NCBI RefSeq assembly: GCF_029626025.1
Contig: NZ_JARUBF010000001.1
Span: forward strand, 2,108,001 to 2,172,000
Reading direction: 5' to 3'
Origin: Solwaraspora sp. WMMD406
GTDB taxonomy: Bacteria > Actinomycetota > Actinomycetes > Mycobacteriales > Micromonosporaceae
DNA: 64,000 nt
Shown one piece after another: positions 44,317 through 52,270 of this stretch. How positions within the stretch are numbered: position 1 is the stretch's first letter; every line of letters begins with the position of its first letter. Under the pieces are notes generated by a model, which worked only from the letters and a program-made list of their open reading frames with translations, was not told the origin of the DNA and made no database searches. A program made the translations under genes and the position numbers.

Positions 44317-44567
44317 ACCTGAGGCACCCGGCCGCGTCGCCCGTATCGCGGCTGATCCCGTGCTCGGGACTGGTGTGCGAGTATGGGACGTGGTCGAGAA
44401 CAACGAGGAGGTGAGCCGTGATGTCGAGCAACGCCGAGCAGGTGCCCGAGTGGCCGACCGCTGAGCACGTGCCGGCTGAGGAGTTGGCGCGTCGTCAGGG
44501 CGTGCGACCGGTTGCTTCCGTCGACGATCTCGCCCGGCCCGACCTGTTTGAGTCGGACAAGGAACTA

Positions 44568-45764
44568 GTGCCTCGTCATGCAGCCTTGAACGGGTAATCC
44601 GGGTGGCGGATCTTGGAGCCGGCGGCGAATCCGGTTTTCGGCTTCGCGCGTTGGTTGCGCCAGCGGATGTAGGCGCCGATGGCGGCGTCCTGCTCGGCGT
44701 GGGTGCGGTGGTCGGTGCCGTTGAGGGCGAAGTACCTGACGGCGGCGAACTCGGCCTCGATCCAGTTCAACCACGACGAGTACGTGGGCAGGAAGACCAG
44801 GTCGACGCGGTTGGCCGTGCACCAGGCGCGGACCTCAGGATGCTTGTGCGGGGAGAAGTTGTCCACGATCAGGTACAGGCGCTGGTCGGGCCAGCGGGCG
44901 CGCAGGGTCTTCAGGAAGGCCAGGAACTCGCGCCAGCGTTTACGGTCACGGATGCGGTAGTGCAGCCGTCCGGTGGCCAGGTCCAGGGCTGCGATCATGT
45001 GCCGCACGCCCTGGTCACGGGTGTAGGTGGCCCGTAGTCGCACGGGTCGGCCCCGCGGTCGCCAGGCGCGGCCGGGGCGGGGCTGCAGGTTCAGCGGCCC
45101 GAACTCGTCCAGACACAGCACCCTGCCGTCGGCGGGTGGATGGTCGTACAGCTCGAGCACCCGGCGCATCTTCGCGGTGAAGTCGGGGTCGGTGCTGGCC
45201 TTCCACGTCTTGGTGGCCTGCCAGGACACACCGCGTTCGTGCAGGACCCGCCGGACGGTCTCGACACTGACCGCGTCAACGTAGCCGGCGTCGATGAGGT
45301 AGTCGCGCAGCTTGGCCAGGGACCAGCAGGAGAACGGTTGGCCGAGGAAGCGGGGGTCGCACCGGGCGATGACGCAGATCCAGTCACAGGTCTGCTCATC
45401 GATCCGTCTCGGTGCGCCCCCGCTCCATTTTGGGGACAACGCGTCGAACCCCCGCTCGTTGAAGGCGTGGATCACGTCGCGGACGTAGTCCTCGCAGGCT
45501 TTGAGCAGGTGGGCGATGTCCGGGGCCGGCTGTCCCTGGGCGGACATCAGCACCACGATCGCCCGGCGCAGCTTGACGGGGTCCTTCGCGGTCCGGGTGA
45601 TCTTCTGCAACCGTTGGCCCTCGGCCATCGACACCTGCCGGACGAACACCTCTGGCCGTCTACCCACCGGCCATCACCTCCCACGCGTCAAACGTCGGAG
45701 ACAGCCCCCCCGATAGACCCCCGGAACCGGCGGATTACACGATCAACGTTCAAAGACGAGGCAC
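44568..45764 (-). mobile_element. IS630-family insertion sequence, complete
   Basis: 1197 bases bounded by GTGCCTCGTC at the left and GACGAGGCAC at the right (perfect 10-base terminal inverted repeats). Flanked by TA on both sides (44566-44567 and 45765-45766), the target duplication of IS630/Tc1 elements. One transposase gene on the minus strand. Its insertion interrupts the 65-codon gene precisely, so it is a fairly recent event. Confidence 0.92.
44576..45667 (-). CDS. IS630-family transposase
   Basis: 363 residues. N-terminal HTH region (VKLRRAIVVLMSAQGQPAPDIAHLL) and the DDE domain: VLCLDEFGPLNLQPRPG, RLYLIVDNFSPHKHPEV and LPTYSSWLNWIEAEFAAVRY supply the Asp, Asp and Glu. Intact, so probably active. 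Confidence 0.93.
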   Translation of the reverse strand: MGRRPEVFVRQVSMAEGQRLQKITRTAKDPVKLRRAIVVLMSAQGQPAPDIAHLLKACEDYVRDVIHAFNERGFDALSPKWSGGAPRRIDEQTCDWICVIARCDPRFLGQPFSCWSLAKLRDYLIDAGYVDAVSVETVRRVLHERGVSWQATKTWKASTDPDFTAKMRRVLELYDHPPADGRVLCLDEFGPLNLQPRPGRAWRPRGRPVRLRATYTRDQGVRHMIAALDLATGRLHYRIRDRKRWREFLAFLKTLRARWPDQRLYLIVDNFSPHKHPEVRAWCTANRVDLVFLPTYSSWLNWIEAEFAAVRYFALNGTDHRTHAEQDAAIGAYIRWRNQRAKPKTGFAAGSKIRHPDYPFKAA

Positions 45765-46031
45765 TAGACGATTTCCTCGCGGACCTGTGCGCCTCCCGTC
45801 GAGCTGGGGCCGAGTGAGTCGACTACAGCGAAGCCTTACGACGGTGGATCTGTGCTCGGCTGGCACCTCGACCAACCGGTGTTGACCTTCCTCCCCCGTT
45901 GAGTTGGGAGCGAGCCCGCCGTGCCGACCGATGCCTGCCGGCGGTTGCCGGCGAAGGCCACGTCCGTTTGCCGCCGCCAGCCCGTACGCTCCGGGAGGGA
46001 TGCGGGTGCGGACGGCTGGGATCATGGGCCG

Positions 46032-46721
46032 ATGATGCACTCGTTCCATCTCGCGCTGCTTCCGCCGGCCTTGACCTTGCGCACACTGCGTCGCGGGCCT
46101 CGGGCGGCTGGGCTGCGGCATGCCGAATGCCTCGCGCTCATGCGACTCGGCTCCCCGGCGTTGTCGGTGGAACGGATGCAGCTGCGACGCCTTGCGATGT
46201 TCGCCGAATGGGACGACGAATCGGCGTTGGAACGGTTCCTCGCAGACGACGATCTAGGGCGGCGGCTCGGCGGCGGATGGCATGTGCGATTGCAGTACCT
46301 GCGGCGTTACGGCGAGGTGGCCGCCCTCGCTGGCCTGCCGGTGCAGGCGGGCCGGTGGGCTCCGGAGGAGCCGATTGTGGCCGTCACCCTCGCCCGGCTC
46401 AAGGTTCTCGAACTACCCCGGTTCCTGAAATGGGGGCGGCCGGTCGAACGCTTGGTCGCCGGCCACCCCGGCACCACCTTCGCCACCGCAGCGATACGCC
46501 CGCCCCACACCTTCTCCACCTTCACGATCTGGCACAGCGTCCGCGAGATGACCGACATGGTCCACGGCCGCAGCGCCGTCCCACAGGCCCATACACACAC
46601 CGTCGCCATGGCTGAACAGCATCGCCGGGACTTTCACCACGAATCCGCGTTCATGCGGTTCCGCCCATTGTCCGAACACGGAACCTGGGAGGGGCGCAGC
46701 CTTCTCCCCGGAGCGACGTGA
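46032..46721 (+). CDS. Spheroidene-monooxygenase (CrtA)-like protein
   Basis: About 229 residues from the ATG at 46032 (second ATG at 46035). The C-terminal half resembles the CrtA-like family: TFSTFTIWHSVREMTDMVH, AMAEQHRRDFHHESAFMRFR and PLSEHGTWEG. In actinomycetes such proteins occur away from carotenoid genes and are poorly characterised. Upstream in-frame residues are Arg-rich and probably untranslated. Stands between the split gene and the second tRNA fragment. Confidence 0.6.
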   Translation: MMHSFHLALLPPALTLRTLRRGPRAAGLRHAECLALMRLGSPALSVERMQLRRLAMFAEWDDESALERFLADDDLGRRLGGGWHVRLQYLRRYGEVAALAGLPVQAGRWAPEEPIVAVTLARLKVLELPRFLKWGRPVERLVAGHPGTTFATAAIRPPHTFSTFTIWHSVREMTDMVHGRSAVPQAHTHTVAMAEQHRRDFHHESAFMRFRPLSEHGTWEGRSLLPGAT

Positions 46722-46765
46722 GAACCACGCTTGATCATCGGGTTGCGCGTTTGCGGTTCTGTGAC

Positions 46766-46801
46766 GTGCCCCGGCAGGATTCGAACCTGCGACACACGGT
46801 T
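46766..46801 (-). other. tRNA 3'-end fragment, candidate attachment site (second)
   Basis: The minus strand AACCGTGTGTCGCAGGTTCG continuing to AATCCTGCCGGGGCAC matches the 36093 fragment over about 35 bases with one G fewer in the acceptor run. No 5' half. With 36093 it could bound a former 10.7-kb integrative element. Confidence 0.65.
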
Positions 46802-47254
46802 GCCGAACGTCACGGTCATGAGATTGTCATTGGCCGCCAGAAATCATCGCTGACCAGCACCGACGCAATCGTCGGCTTGTCAACGCTCGTCACTGATAGT
46901 CCACCCTTAGCAGGGGTTTTCGGGGGGTAAACGGGGGCACCGTTGACCCGTTACCGGGACGTTCACAAGCCCGCCGGGCCCCTATCCGGGCGCCAGCCGC
47001 CCTGCCAACGTCGCGCGCCCGGTGGCCGGTGGTGAGCTGACTGGGCTCACAGCGAGGCCAGCTTTCTGGCATCAGTGACCTGCCACCTGCCACCAGGCTG
47101 CGCTGTTTGCCGGTCGGCCTCCCGTGTAAGCCGGGCAGGGCTAAATCAGCGGGAACGAGGGATAACCAGCACCCGTCGACGGCCACGCCTGTCGCAAACA
47201 CTCACTCAGTCCTGGTCGCGTTTGGCATCGGTGAGAAATCGGATAGCGCTCAGT
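46802..47254. other. Non-coding scar between tRNA fragment and IS5-type element
   Basis: About 450 bases with no supported gene. A G-rich stretch (GCAGGGGTTTTCGGGGGGTA near 46911) resembles one near 55431 (GGGGGTTTTCCGGGGGAG) next to the third tRNA fragment, consistent with the end of an integrated element. Confidence 0.4.
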
Positions 47255-47269
47255 GGGCAGTTCGGAAGA

Positions 47270-47743
47270 TTACGTCCTTTTCTGGGCGAGAGTGAATACT
47301 CCGGGTTCGTCTTCGGTGAGGACTTGGCGGTTGACCATGCGCTTGAGCTTCGCGCGGGTGCCTTCGACATGCTTCGGTGAGGGCTCGACGCCGAGCGCGA
47401 GGCAGATGCCCTTCGCCCGCATCCCGGCGGGTGCGGCGGCGAGGACTTCCAGGATCTGCTGGTAAGGGGTGCTGGCGAAGGTCGGGTCGTCGGCGGTGAA
47501 CTCGGCGGCGGCGAGCGCGCGCAGGGTGGTGCGGGTGGTCGCCAGGGCGGCCAGTTCGCTGTCGACGCGGCCGAGTTCGGCGGTGAGTGTGGCGATCTGC
47601 TCGCGGAGCCGGTCGGCTTGCTGGCCGGCGGTGGTTTCCCGGTGGGTGATCAGGTCGAGGACCGTGGTGAGGTTCACCGGTGCCGCCAGGTGGGTGTGCT
47701 GGTGCCGGTGAGTCGTCGGACCAGGTTCGCGGTGGACGCCCAC
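47270..47743 (-). CDS. IS-associated accessory protein
   Basis: 157 residues: a coiled-coil segment (ETTAGQQADRLREQIATLTAELGRVDSELAAL) followed by a winged-helix-like domain (TPYQQILEVLAAAPAGMRAKGICLALG, RAKLKRMVNRQVLTEDEPGVFTLA). Overlaps the transposase end by 70 bases. Present again, frameshifted, in the remnant at 50629. May modulate transposition. Confidence 0.65.
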   Translation of the reverse strand: MGVHREPGPTTHRHQHTHLAAPVNLTTVLDLITHRETTAGQQADRLREQIATLTAELGRVDSELAALATTRTTLRALAAAEFTADDPTFASTPYQQILEVLAAAPAGMRAKGICLALGVEPSPKHVEGTRAKLKRMVNRQVLTEDEPGVFTLAQKRT

Positions 47744-48504
47744 CAGGTGCGTGACGCGCTGGACTCCGGTCGGCTCTCGTACTCGCGGACGAGGCGGCGG
47801 TGCAGCATGAGGGTGCCGAGGGTCTGCTCGACGATCCAGCGTCTGCGGACGGGTACGAACCCGGGCCGGGTGTCGGCGCGTTTGACGACCTCGACGTCGA
47901 CACCCAGGACGGCGCCGTGCAGTGCCATGTCCTGTTTGAATCCGGCGTCGACCCAGGCGCGGGTCACGGTGGGGGTGTGCGCGACGACCTGGTCGAGCAG
48001 CCGGATGCCGATGGCGTTGTCGGTGACCGACGCGGCGGTGACCACGACGGCGATGACCAGTCCCAACGCGTCCACGGCCAGGCCCCGTTTGCGGCCCGGT
48101 ACCTTCTTGCCGACGTCGCTGCCGGTCGTCGTGGCGGGGATGTGGTTCGCGGCGCGGATCGACTGGGTGTCCAGCACGACCGCGCTCGGGTCCTCGGTAC
48201 GGCCGGCCTTCTCGCGTGCCTGGCAGCGCAGCAGGTCGTGGATGACCTGGTCGGTGCCGTCGTCACGCCACCGGGCGAAGTAGTAGTACGTCGCGGACTT
48301 CGGCGGCAGGTCGTGCGGCAGGTACGCCCACTGACAGCCGGTCCGGTTCTGGTAGAAGATGGCGTTCACGATCTCCCGCAGCTCGTAGCGGCCTTGGTGC
48401 CCGGACACCGACGGGTGGCGGGTCTTCCACGCCCGCAGGAACGGTCCGATCACCGCCCACTGCTCGTCGGTCAGGTCACTCGGATACGCCGCGCGTTCAC
48501 CCAT
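47674..48504 (-). CDS. IS5-family transposase
   Basis: 276 residues. N-terminal DUF4096-like part (YPSDLTDEQWAVIGPFL, REIVNAIFYQNRTGCQWAYLP), DDE residues in VVLDTQSIRAAN, RAWVDAGFKQ and WIVEQTLGTLMLHRRLVREYE. Length is normal and no frameshift is seen, so likely functional. Confidence 0.9.
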   Translation of the reverse strand: MGERAAYPSDLTDEQWAVIGPFLRAWKTRHPSVSGHQGRYELREIVNAIFYQNRTGCQWAYLPHDLPPKSATYYYFARWRDDGTDQVIHDLLRCQAREKAGRTEDPSAVVLDTQSIRAANHIPATTTGSDVGKKVPGRKRGLAVDALGLVIAVVVTAASVTDNAIGIRLLDQVVAHTPTVTRAWVDAGFKQDMALHGAVLGVDVEVVKRADTRPGFVPVRRRWIVEQTLGTLMLHRRLVREYESRPESSASRTWWASTANLVRRLTGTSTPTWRHR

Positions 48505-48548
48505 GATCGACCCAACGCGGTCGGGTCCTCACCGGTTACGACCAACGT

Positions 48549-48770
48549 TCACATCCGCAGGATCGGATTAACCCACAATGGACAAGAGCTAGCGAACCAG
48601 CCTCTCAGAACCAAGGCGAGCGACGCAGCAAAGCTGCCACCTCCGATGAGGATTACGTCCGAGGGCGCCTTACCTCCTGCCCAAGCGATCAACCCTGCGG
48701 CTATGCCAACCACCGTCGCAGCTAGCACCTTGAAAGCAAGCCATAGAGCCCGGACAGTGGTGTCCTGCAT
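48549..48770 (-). CDS. Small two-helix membrane protein
   Basis: 73 residues, ATG with AGGAGG seven bases upstream. Two hydrophobic segments (LWLAFKVLAATVVGIAAGLIA and VILIGGGSFAASLALVLRGW) joined by a short polar turn. Holin-like size and topology, but no family match. The gene's last codons abut the IS end, so the C-terminus may have been altered. A perfect 18-bp hairpin covers half of its ribosome-binding site. Confidence 0.5.
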   Translation of the reverse strand: MQDTTVRALWLAFKVLAATVVGIAAGLIAWAGGKAPSDVILIGGGSFAASLALVLRGWFASSCPLWVNPILRM

Positions 48771-48780
48771 TGCGCAGCCT

Positions 48781-48820
48781 CCTGTAGACGCACTCCTCCC
48801 GTGAGGAGTGCGTCTACAGG
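48781..48820. promoter_or_regulatory. Perfect 18-bp hairpin overlapping a ribosome-binding site
   Basis: CCTGTAGACGCACTCCTC, loop CCGT, GAGGAGTGCGTCTACAGG. On the minus strand the hairpin ends inside AGGAGG of the small membrane gene, so folding would hide part of it. It could also act as a bidirectional terminator. Confidence 0.6.
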
Positions 48821-49173
48821 CTTCTTCGCCTTGCTTCGCAAGATGCCGGATCTAGGTCATCGATGTCAATAGTCAGGAGAAAATTCAGGCTAAAAGTTGC
48901 TCATGTTGAAGGGGCCTGGCTGTCGGGTTGGCAGGTCAGGCCACTGTTGATCTTGCGTGTCAACGACATTTGAGATTTTCACGCGTCGTCGACACCACGC
49001 TCGCCGCTGCCGGTGGCCGGGTGCATGGTCCGACCGCCGGGACCGTGCCCGCCCTGCCACCTCGACGAGAAGCCTGGGTCCCTGAAGACTGTGATAGTCC
49101 TGCTCCGGTTCTGTGTTGCGACTGTTGATCAGGTTCGAAGCTCCTTGGTGTGGACGCCATCCGGTGGGGATCG
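48821..49173. other. Intergenic region, nothing recognised
   Basis: 353 bases between the hairpin and the LuxR remnant. Short frames only; composition is mixed, suggestive of old insertion junctions. Confidence 0.35.
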
Positions 49174-50628
49174 CTATCTGAGAAGGCGTTCACGGTGTGC
49201 CACGGCGATCGCCCCCACGCTGCTGTGCACCCCCAACTTCCGGTAGATGCTGCTTAGCTGGGTCTGCGCGGTCCGTACTCCGACTCCGCGTGTGCGGGCG
49301 ATGGCCGTGGGATCGAGCCCTTTACACAACAGCCGTAGCGTCTCGAATTCGGCGGGTGTGAGGCGGTAGGGCAGGGCTGTAGGGGTTGGCCGATCGCGGA
49401 GGTCGAGGCCGATCTGAGCGGCCAGGCGGGCTACCTCGGTGCGCGACGGCTCGGCTCCTAGCGCGGTTGCGGCTTGGTGGGCTTCCCGTGCCGGTGGCCG
49501 CGGGTCGCTGCCGTCGCTTCTGGCGTAGGTCGCGGCTGCTTGCCGCCATCGTGCGTAGGCGGGCCTCGTACGGCCGGTCGAGTTGGGTCCAGCCGGCTGC
49601 GACCCGGTTCCACTCGGCGGCGGTGTCGCTGCCGTGCAGACGCTTACGTTCCGCGCCGCACAGCGCCACCAGCTACGCGGTCTCCTGGGTTGTCCCCTGC
49701 CCGTTGTCCATGCCGCTTGCGCGAGCCAGTCGCCGAGTGTTGCGTCGCGTTGGTCGGCGGCGTAGCGCAGCCCAACCGCGCACAGACGCAGCAGTTCGAG
49801 CTGGTTTTCCCCGTCGCGGACCGCCTCGACCCCGCGCCGTACCTCGTCGCTGGCCCGGCGTAGGTCGCCTTCGCCGAGCGAGAGCAGGGCTTGTGCGGTG
49901 TGCAGCGGGCCGAGGAACCGGGGATCGCCGCGATGGTCGGCGTCGGCGATCGAGTCGAGTAGCTCGTGGGCCTGGGCGTATGCTCCCCGTGCCACCTTGA
50001 TCTCGCCAAGGATGAGCCGTTGGTAAAGGCTTTCGGCTGGCGACCGGTCTTGGATCGCCTCCGTGACGATCTTCTCGGCCTTGTCCCAGTCGCCGAGCAA
50101 CATGAACGCGGCGCTGGCGTTGTTCGCTAAGACCATCATTTGGCGCGTGTCCGCAAGTTCGTACCGCTGTGCCTCCTCCAACCCTTTCGCAGATGTTTCG
50201 GCTGACGCGCGCAACTGCCCGGCGTGCTCCAGGACCAGGCCGAGGTTCTCGTAACCCCGCAGCAGGTCCTCGATGTGGTTTACAGCACGCGCGATCTCGA
50301 TCGCCCTCTCCAGCAGACCGACGCCACCGGGGTCACCGAGCAGGCCGAGCGCGAGGCCGGAGACGTTCAGCGCCCGGCCCTCCTCGGCCCGCGCCCCGGC
50401 ATCAACCGCTGTCCAAAGAGCCACGTCGGCCCATTCACACCCGTCCTGATATCGCCCGGCTTGCAGGGCGGCGATGGCGACGCCAACGAACACGCGGGCC
50501 TTCACCGCCGATGCCGGCTTCTCCTGCAACTCAGCAGCTGTCTCACGGAAGGCCGCCACCGCCTCAGTTCGGCGGCCCAGCTCCCACAGGTAGGTGGCGC
50601 GTCGCTCGTTCAACTCCGATGGGTGAGA
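49174..50628 (-). pseudogene. LuxR-family regulator, 5'-truncated and frameshifted
   Basis: The C-terminal LuxR HTH is intact (RLTPAEFETLRLLCKGLDPT, AIARTRGVGVRTAQTQLSSIYRKLGVHS), preceded by TPR-like helices (ALNVSGLALGLLGD, RGYENLGLVLEHAGQLRAS). Full-length relatives have an AAA/NB-ARC-like N-terminus, missing here because the coding sequence stops at the IS remnant (50629). About 49560-49700 the expected protein (ALCGAERKRLHGSDTAAEWN...GWTQLDRPYEA) is in another frame and preceded by TAG. The apparent continuous frame is thus two compensating shifts across non-native residues. Confidence 0.75.
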
Positions 50629-51112
50629 GGGCAGTTCGAAAGATTACGTCCTTTTCTGGGCGAAAGTGAACACTCCGGGTTCGTCTTCGGTGAGAACGTG
50701 GCGGTTGACCATGCGTTTGAGCTTCGCGGGGGTGCCTTCGACGTGTTTCGGTGAGGGCTCGACACCGTGCGAGGCAGATGCCCTTCGCCCGCATCCCGGC
50801 GGGTGCGGTGGCGAGGACTTCCAGGATCTGCTGGTAAGGGGTGCTGGCGAAGTTCGGGTCGTCGGCGGTGAACTCGGCGGCGGCGAGCGCGCGCAGGGTG
50901 GTGCGGGTGGTCGCCAGGGCGGCCAGTTCGCTGTCGACGCGGCCGAGTTCGGCGGTGAGTGTGGCGATCTGCTCGCGGAGCCGGCCGGCTTGCTGGCCAG
51001 CGGTGGTTTCCCGGTGGGTGATCAGGTCGCCGAGCGTGGTGAGGTTCACCGGTGCCGCCAGGTGGGGGTGCTGGTGCCGGTGAGGCGGCGAACCAGGTTC
51101 GCAGTGGACGCC
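50629..51112 (-). mobile_element. Truncated copy of the IS5-type element's accessory end
   Basis: 484 bases aligned with 47255-47742, sharing GGGCAGTTCG at the left and ending at GTGGACGCCCAC, where similarity stops. A 2-base deletion near 50768 breaks the accessory ORF. The transposase is absent. It separates the LuxR and AlbA_2 remnants. Confidence 0.8.
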
Positions 51113-51800
51113 CACGGCGTGGCCGAGGAGCATGGCACCAGCCGAGCGAAGGAGATCGTAGGGGTCGACGCATCCGATGCTGCCCAGCGGCGGCTGCGGC
51201 AGATCGCTAACAACCGCATCGATCCGATCGTGGCGGGTGTGGAGATGGTGCCGCTGACCGGTGACGGCAAGTCTGTGCTGGTGCTGTCGGTGCCACGCAG
51301 CCCTGACGCACCTCACATGATCGGTCAACGGGAGTGCTTTCGCGTGCCCTACCGGGATGGGTCCAAGAACGAGTGGATGCGGGAGCGGAACATCGAGCAC
51401 GCCTACCGTCAGCGCTTCGACCGGCAGCACGACCAGACGGAACGATTGTCGGCCATGACCAAGGACATCGCCGACCACTTGGAAGGCAGCGGCAAGGCCT
51501 GGCTCATCGGGGTCGCGCGGCCCAGCACGCCTCTACCGCCCCTGGTCAAGCCGCTCGCACGCGGGCAGGTACGAGAACTGCTGGAGGCGGTGTTGCGGTA
51601 CGCCAACCAGCTCGTGCCGCAAGACAGGTTCGGCCGAGAACTGCTCATCCGGTCGCTCGCCGACGCGGCGCTCAATCCGAGGACGGGGCTAAGGCGATGG
51701 ATCATCAGCCCACTGGCTGACTACGGCCCAGAGCCACGCGCCGCATACCTGCTCGTGGAGCTGCATCGAGACGGGTCGCTGGCGTATGCGGTCGATAGTG
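51113..51800 (+). pseudogene. AlbA_2/Schlafen-type DNA-binding protein, truncated at both ends
   Basis: The frame begins immediately after the IS remnant with GVAEEHGTSRAKEIVGVDAS, the second half of the AlbA_2 (Schlafen AAA-4) domain, then ANNRIDPIVAGVEMVPL, VLVLSVPRSPDAPHMI and FRVPYRDGSKNEWM. A following helical region (QDRFGRELLIRSLADAALN) ends near 51800, where an unrelated integrase fragment takes over. No start codon belongs to it. Confidence 0.7.
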
Positions 51801-51807
51801 GAGGTTG

Positions 51808-52078
51808 GGCACCCGGCCAGCCGGAGACGCCCGCCAGTGGCGTCAAGCCCGCGCTGAGGCGAGCCTTGAGTGGGTCACCCCACACACCTTCCGCAAGACC
51901 GTCGCCACCCTCATCGACAAGGAGACCGACGCCAAGCGCGGCAGCCCAGCTCGGACACGCCACCGAGCAGGTCACAAACAGGCACTACATCGTCAAGCCT
52001 ACTGTCGCACCCGACAGCTCCGACATCCTCGAACAGCTTGGGGTTGGCCAAGCAGCCGAGCTCGAGCGTCCGCTCTGA
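51808..52078 (+). pseudogene. Tyrosine recombinase (integrase), C-terminal fragment
   Basis: WVTPHTFRKTVATLIDK carries the HxxR box, then LGHATEQVTNRHYIVKP carries the G-H and the catalytic Tyr region. The two parts are in different frames because of one extra C after the codon for Lys near 51937. This is the end of an actinomycete phage-type integrase and supports the idea that an integrative element decayed here. Confidence 0.8.
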
Positions 52079-52270
52079 CCCACCGCTGACCCCCGACCCT
52101 GGGCCTCCTTTGGAAGCCTGAGACGCGCGGCCGACAACCTCGCCCTGTCCTGGGTCAACCGATTTGATATGTCGGAGGCTCGACGGCGGCAACGACGTAC
52201 CTGCGAGTAGGGTGCTGGCGGGCCGAGGACTGAGATAGGGTGTCCGTCGGGAAGCGACTCGGAGGGTCAA

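Larger units (their letters stand above)
43420..44334. repeat. 915-bp direct repeat, right copy
   Basis: Partner of 33853-34767. Includes genes A, B and C again. Best explained as a segmental duplication, or as two related loci now flanking 8.6 kb of cargo; recombination between them could delete or amplify the cargo. Confidence 0.9.
44421..45817 (+). pseudogene. Small acidic protein gene split by the IS630-type element
   Basis: An ATG at 44421 after GAGGAGG opens a frame ending ...DLARPDLFESDKEL at 44567. Past the insertion, 45767 continues in frame with DDFLADLCASRRAGAE and stops at 45817. Removing the IS and one TA copy rejoins a 65-residue ORF, showing the gene was whole before insertion. 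The reconstructed protein is an acidic, proline-containing short protein of a type common next to toxin genes, but no domain name can be given. Confidence 0.75.
47255..48545 (-). mobile_element. IS5-type insertion sequence with accessory ORF
   Basis: Contains a full-length transposase and a downstream overlapping accessory ORF. The left end begins at GGGCAGTTCGGAAGATTACG, shared with a truncated copy at 50629. The right end is placed approximately, just before the transposase start; no matching terminal inverted repeat was found by eye. Confidence 0.65.

Noticed and set aside
33853-44334. Composite transposon bounded by the 915-bp repeats
   Set aside because: The repeats contain no transposase and no terminal inverted repeats or target duplications; duplication or recombination explains them better.
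50666-52078. A single 470-residue protein
   Set aside because: Its first 145 residues are antisense of the IS accessory ORF, the middle is a truncated AlbA_2 protein and the end is an integrase tail; no known family has this order.
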